Positions 6,860 through 9,571 of a stretch of 9,571 nt of DNA are shown here, piece by piece. The first letter of the stretch is position 1, and each line of letters starts with the position of its first letter. The stretch spans positions 1 through 9,571 of the forward strand of contig JAFDAW010000098.1 in NCBI GenBank assembly GCA_019313605.1, written 5' to 3'. Origin of the DNA: Deltaproteobacteria bacterium (GTDB lineage Bacteria > Myxococcota_A > UBA9160 > SMWR01). Under the pieces are notes generated by a model. The model saw only the letters and a list, made by a program, of their open reading frames with translations. It was not told where the DNA came from and made no database searches. A program made the translations under genes and the position numbers.

Positions 6860-8008
6860 TTGCAGGATTACGACTTCGCGGTCATCGGCGCGGGCATTGC
6901 CGGAGCTTCGGCCGCCTATGAACTGCAATCGCGCGGACGAACGCTCCTGCTCGAGCAAGAGCCCCTTCCAGGCCACCACACCACCGGGCGCTCCGCCGCA
7001 TTCAGCTTCGAGAGCTACGGCAATCGCGTGGTTCGGTTGCTGACTCACGCGGCGCGCCCGTTCCTCGAAGACTCTCCCGAGGGTTTCGCGCAACATCCAC
7101 TCGCACAGCGCTGTTCGGTGCTCTGGATCGCGCGCTCCGAGCAGGTTCAACGGCTCGTGGAACACGCGAAGCGCGTCACAGCCGACGGGGTCAATCTCTC
7201 GGAAGTGAGCACCGCCGAAGCGCTGCTGATGTGCCCCGTGTTGCGCGAGGATCAGATTGCGCTGGGTGTCGTGGAGGAGCGAGCGCTTCACATCGACGTG
7301 GCGGGCTTGCTCGAAGCGTATCTGGCCGGCTTTCGCGCGCGTGGTGGCAACCTCACCACACGCGCCGGGGTGACAGGCCTGCGTTCGACCGGCGGCACAT
7401 GGGAGGTCTGTGCGGGCGACACCCACTATCGCGCGCGCGTGATCGTCAACGCGGCAGGCGCCTGGGCGGACGAAATCGGCGCGCTGGCCGGTGCGCAACC
7501 CATCGGACTCGCTCCGCTTCGAAGAACCGCAATCACCTTCGAGCCTCCGGCCGGAGCCACCATCGCGCAATGGCCGTGTGTAGTCGACGCGGACGAAGCC
7601 TTCTATCTGAAGCCCGAAGGCGCGCAGCTGCTGGCGTCCCCCTGTGATGAAACCCCTTTCCCTCCCTGCGACATCACACCGGACGAACTCGATATCGCGG
7701 TTGCAGTCGATCGCGTGATGCGCGCAACGACCTTGGAGATTCGGCACGTCCAGCACAGCTGGGCGGGCCTGCGTAGCTTCGTCGCAGACCGCGTGCCGGT
7801 CATCGGAATGGATCCCGAGGTTTCTGGCTTCTTTTGGCTCGCGGGCCAGGGAGGGGTTGGAATCATGACGGCCCCGTCTGCGGCGCGAGCCGCCACCTCG
7901 TTGATCGCAGACGGCGCACTACCCGAAGACCTGAAGACCTTGGGAATCACACCCGAGATGCTCGCACCATCGCGGCTGGCGCTGCGCTCCGAAGCCACGG
8001 GCGCCTGA
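6860..8008 (+). CDS. FAD-dependent D-amino-acid dehydrogenase, DauA-like (DAO family)
   Basis: This flavoprotein of 382 residues oxidises the alpha-amine of an amino acid, probably a D-amino acid, to the imino and then keto acid. A Rossmann GxGxxG motif (IGAGIAGASAAY, 9-20) and Glu32 at the end of the second strand bind FAD. GHHTTGRSAAF (38-48) is the flavin/active-site loop, VNAAGAWAD (196-204) the second DAO motif, and WLAGQGGVGI (326-335) the C-terminal flavin motif. From memory of Pseudomonas aeruginosa D-arginine dehydrogenase (DauA), the proteins align with almost no gaps. Substrate-binding Tyr53, Arg222, Tyr249 and Arg305 are kept at the same numbers, but His48 is Phe and Glu87 (which holds the cationic side chain in DauA) is Val. 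The substrate is therefore probably not D-arginine. Translation begins at TTG with a strong GGAGG. No signal peptide is seen, so it should be cytosolic or peripheral. It is the second gene of a pair with DUF420. Confidence 0.88.
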   Translation: MQDYDFAVIGAGIAGASAAYELQSRGRTLLLEQEPLPGHHTTGRSAAFSFESYGNRVVRLLTHAARPFLEDSPEGFAQHPLAQRCSVLWIARSEQVQRLVEHAKRVTADGVNLSEVSTAEALLMCPVLREDQIALGVVEERALHIDVAGLLEAYLAGFRARGGNLTTRAGVTGLRSTGGTWEVCAGDTHYRARVIVNAAGAWADEIGALAGAQPIGLAPLRRTAITFEPPAGATIAQWPCVVDADEAFYLKPEGAQLLASPCDETPFPPCDITPDELDIAVAVDRVMRATTLEIRHVQHSWAGLRSFVADRVPVIGMDPEVSGFFWLAGQGGVGIMTAPSAARAATSLIADGALPEDLKTLGITPEMLAPSRLALRSEATGA

Positions 8009-8054
8009 CCGCCAACCGCGTTCGTTCGAACCGCTCACGCGGTATGCTGCCCAC
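8009..8054 (+). promoter_or_regulatory. Intergenic region with TATGCT box and small inverted repeats before the sulfatase-like gene
   Basis: The 46 bases hold a palindrome GTTCGAAC (8024-8031) and an inverted repeat ACCGC-TCAC-GCGGT (8030-8043). The second repeat runs into TATGCT (8043-8048, 4 of 6 to TATAAT). TATGCT is followed by exactly six bases and the ATG, with no Shine-Dalgarno, which fits a leaderless promoter. A -35 box is not evident; TTCGTT (8021-8026) is the nearest poor candidate at a 16-base spacing. The repeats could be an operator or a weak transcription end for the upstream pair, but no T-run follows. Confidence 0.4.
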
Positions 8055-9434
8055 ATGCCCAGATCCCACAGCAACCGATTCATCGCTCGCTCCATCTGCG
8101 CGTATTTCGCGCTGCTCTCGCTCGGCGCGTGCGCGACCGCTCCGCCGCCCCCAGCGCGAATCGCCGCGATCGAAGAGAGCCAGCGACCCGAACGCGTCGT
8201 CCTGATCACGATCGACACGCTGCGCGCGGATTACGTGGGAAGCTATGGCTCGAAATTGGCGCGCACCCCCACCCTCGATCGATTGGCGGCGGGCGGAGTT
8301 CGCTTCGAGACCGCCATTTCGCCCACGCCGATGACGATGCCCTCGCACGCCTCGATCATGACCGGGCTCGATCCGACACTGCACGGCGTTCATAGCAACG
8401 CGAAATTTCGCCTCGACGATGGAATCCCGACACTCGCCGAGCAATTCCAAGCGCACGGTTTCGAGACTGCGGCTTTCATATCGTCCGTCGTACTCGACCG
8501 ACGCTATGGACTGGCCCGCGGCTTCGACACCTATGACGACCGCATGGGATTTCGCCGCAACATCGAAGGTGCGACCGGTGGTTACGCAGAGCGAAGCGCC
8601 GACGAAGTCGTCGATGCGACACTTCACTGGCTGGAGTCGGCACCGAATCGCTTCTTCCTCTGGGTCCACTTCTATGATCCCCACGGAAGCTACGATCCTC
8701 CGCGAGGCTTTCGTCCCAAGCAAAGCGCCCCTACCGGAAGCCCCGAAGAAATCGGCACCCTCGAGTACGCGAAGCAGGTCTTTCCTCCGCTCTACGCGGG
8801 CGAAATCTATTTCGCAGATACCGAACTCGGCCGGCTCCTGCGCATGCTGAATCGGAAGTTCTCGGCTGACCGCACGCTCCTCGTCGTCACCAGTGACCAC
8901 GGCGAAAGCCTGGGTGAGCACGACGAACTCACCCACACCCTCACCGTCTATGACGCCACCCAGAAAGTTCCCCTCCTGATCAAGGGCCCGGCGGTACCGC
9001 GCGGTCGTGTCGTCGACTCTCAGGTCCGGCTGGTCGACGTGGCACCGACCATCCTGAGCCTCTCCGGGCTCCCCGCGATCGAGCGCACGACGGGCCAGGA
9101 TCTGCGGCCGTGGATTGCAGGGGTGCGCGAGGATGGACTCGACGCCTACGTCGAAACCCTCGAGACCCAGCTCGCCTATGGCTGGAGCCCAGTGCTCGGA
9201 CTGAGAACGAGCGAATACAAATACCTGCGAACCGTTCGACCGGAACTCTACGCGCTGGACGCAGACCCAGACGAGCTCAACGATCTAGCTGCGAACCATC
9301 CCGCGAAGTTGAAAGAACTCGACGCCGCGCTGGAAGCACACCTGAGTGACGCCCTGCCCGTCGTGCCCAACGCAGTCGCCCCACCCGAAGAGATCGCGCT
9401 GCTCGAAAGCCTGGGCTACGTGGTTCGCGATTAG
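8055..9434 (+). CDS. Sulfatase/alkaline-phosphatase-superfamily lipoprotein with Thr nucleophile position
   Basis: This 459-residue hydrolase-fold protein is exported as a lipoprotein: hydrophobic 13-24, lipobox LGAC with Cys26, then a Pro-rich linker. The sulfatase core opens with VLITIDTLRADYVGSYG (49-65, Asp54 for metal). The nucleophile segment is MTMPSHASIMTG (93-104). Further marks are LWVHFYDPHGSY (202-213), TSDHGESLGEHDE (279-291, Asp281/His282 for metal), QKVPLLIKGP (303-312), QVRLVDVAPT (323-332) and LGLRTSEYKY (381-390). Classical sulfatases have Cys or Ser in C/S-x-P-S-R for conversion to formylglycine. Here Thr94 and His98 replace Cys and Arg, so activity is more likely on phosphate or phosphoryl groups, or is unknown. 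The domain ends at LESLGYV, a common boundary in this subfamily, and then meets an amber codon (9432-9434), after which the frame continues. It may therefore be truncated from a longer TPR-bearing protein. Confidence 0.85.
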   Translation: MPRSHSNRFIARSICAYFALLSLGACATAPPPPARIAAIEESQRPERVVLITIDTLRADYVGSYGSKLARTPTLDRLAAGGVRFETAISPTPMTMPSHASIMTGLDPTLHGVHSNAKFRLDDGIPTLAEQFQAHGFETAAFISSVVLDRRYGLARGFDTYDDRMGFRRNIEGATGGYAERSADEVVDATLHWLESAPNRFFLWVHFYDPHGSYDPPRGFRPKQSAPTGSPEEIGTLEYAKQVFPPLYAGEIYFADTELGRLLRMLNRKFSADRTLLVVTSDHGESLGEHDELTHTLTVYDATQKVPLLIKGPAVPRGRVVDSQVRLVDVAPTILSLSGLPAIERTTGQDLRPWIAGVREDGLDAYVETLETQLAYGWSPVLGLRTSEYKYLRTVRPELYALDADPDELNDLAANHPAKLKELDAALEAHLSDALPVVPNAVAPPEEIALLESLGYVVRD

Positions 9435-9571
9435 GATGCCAACGAACACCCGCTCGGATGGGTCGGTGGAGCCGATCCAAAAGACGTGCTCGGCACCTTC
9501 ATCAAGATTCTCGAGGCGCGCTCCAAACTGACCACAGGCGATCTCGACGGCGCCCGCGAAATCCTCGATTC
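9435..9571 (+). pseudogene. In-frame TPR-like continuation of the sulfatase-like gene after an amber codon (runs off window)
   Basis: Directly after TAG 9432-9434 the same frame is open for 45 codons to the window edge. It begins DANEHPLGWVGGADPKDVLG and continues with an amphipathic helical stretch (about residues 21-45, ending GDLDGAREILD). A DPKD linker and a TPR-like helix pair after LESLGYV are what I expect in full-length members of this sulfatase-TPR subfamily (from memory). No Shine-Dalgarno-led start was found inside. The nearest in-frame candidate, GTG 9486-9488, would cut off the linker. It may be the 3' part of a gene broken by one nonsense change, the product of readthrough, or a sequencing error. 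It is called a pseudogene fragment only provisionally. Confidence 0.5.

Noticed and set aside
9436..9531. ATG-started frame of 31 codons after the sulfatase-like stop
   Set aside because: Its translation is Ser/Arg-rich with no pattern, whereas the frame continuing from the sulfatase-like gene gives a sensible helical protein.

Overview
The window is GC-rich DNA (about 60% by eye) of a Gram-negative bacterium. Two proteins carry lipoprotein signals, one operon is an RND efflux pump, and the TPR-bearing glycosyltransferase and the Thr-type sulfatase-like lipoprotein resemble those of deltaproteobacterial-grade lineages such as Myxococcota or Binatota. That placement is an inference from gene style, not a measurement. 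I see no RNA genes, insertion sequences, CRISPR arrays or phage genes.

Left part, minus strand. From right to left there is an efflux operon: a lipoprotein membrane-fusion subunit (6249-5176), an HAE1-type RND permease (5176-2003) and a family-39-like membrane glycosyltransferase with a C-terminal TPR (2002-341). The first two genes overlap by one base. The third starts immediately after the permease stop codon and in the same frame. No outer-membrane channel gene or regulator is in view. Beyond the glycosyltransferase lies a 255-base gap with a good sigma70-type promoter and a strong 5'-leader hairpin. These drive a secreted protein of which only the signal peptide (85-1) is inside the window.

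Right part, plus strand. Divergent from the pump is a two-gene unit: a small DUF420 membrane protein (6359-6835) and an FAD-dependent D-amino-acid dehydrogenase related to Pseudomonas DauA (6860-8008, TTG start with a strong Shine-Dalgarno). After 46 bases comes a sulfatase/alkaline-phosphatase-superfamily lipoprotein (8055-9434) with Thr at the nucleophile position.

The best lead is at the right end. The sulfatase-like frame ends in an amber codon (9432-9434), but the same frame stays open to the window edge and reads like the linker and TPR region that normally follows this domain. This suggests a nonsense-split gene, a sequence error or amber readthrough. Other leads are two start regions with a -10-like box exactly 6 bases before the ATG and no Shine-Dalgarno (probably leaderless mRNAs), and substitutions at two substrate-pocket positions of the D-amino-acid dehydrogenase. 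I found no convincing wholly new multi-gene system.
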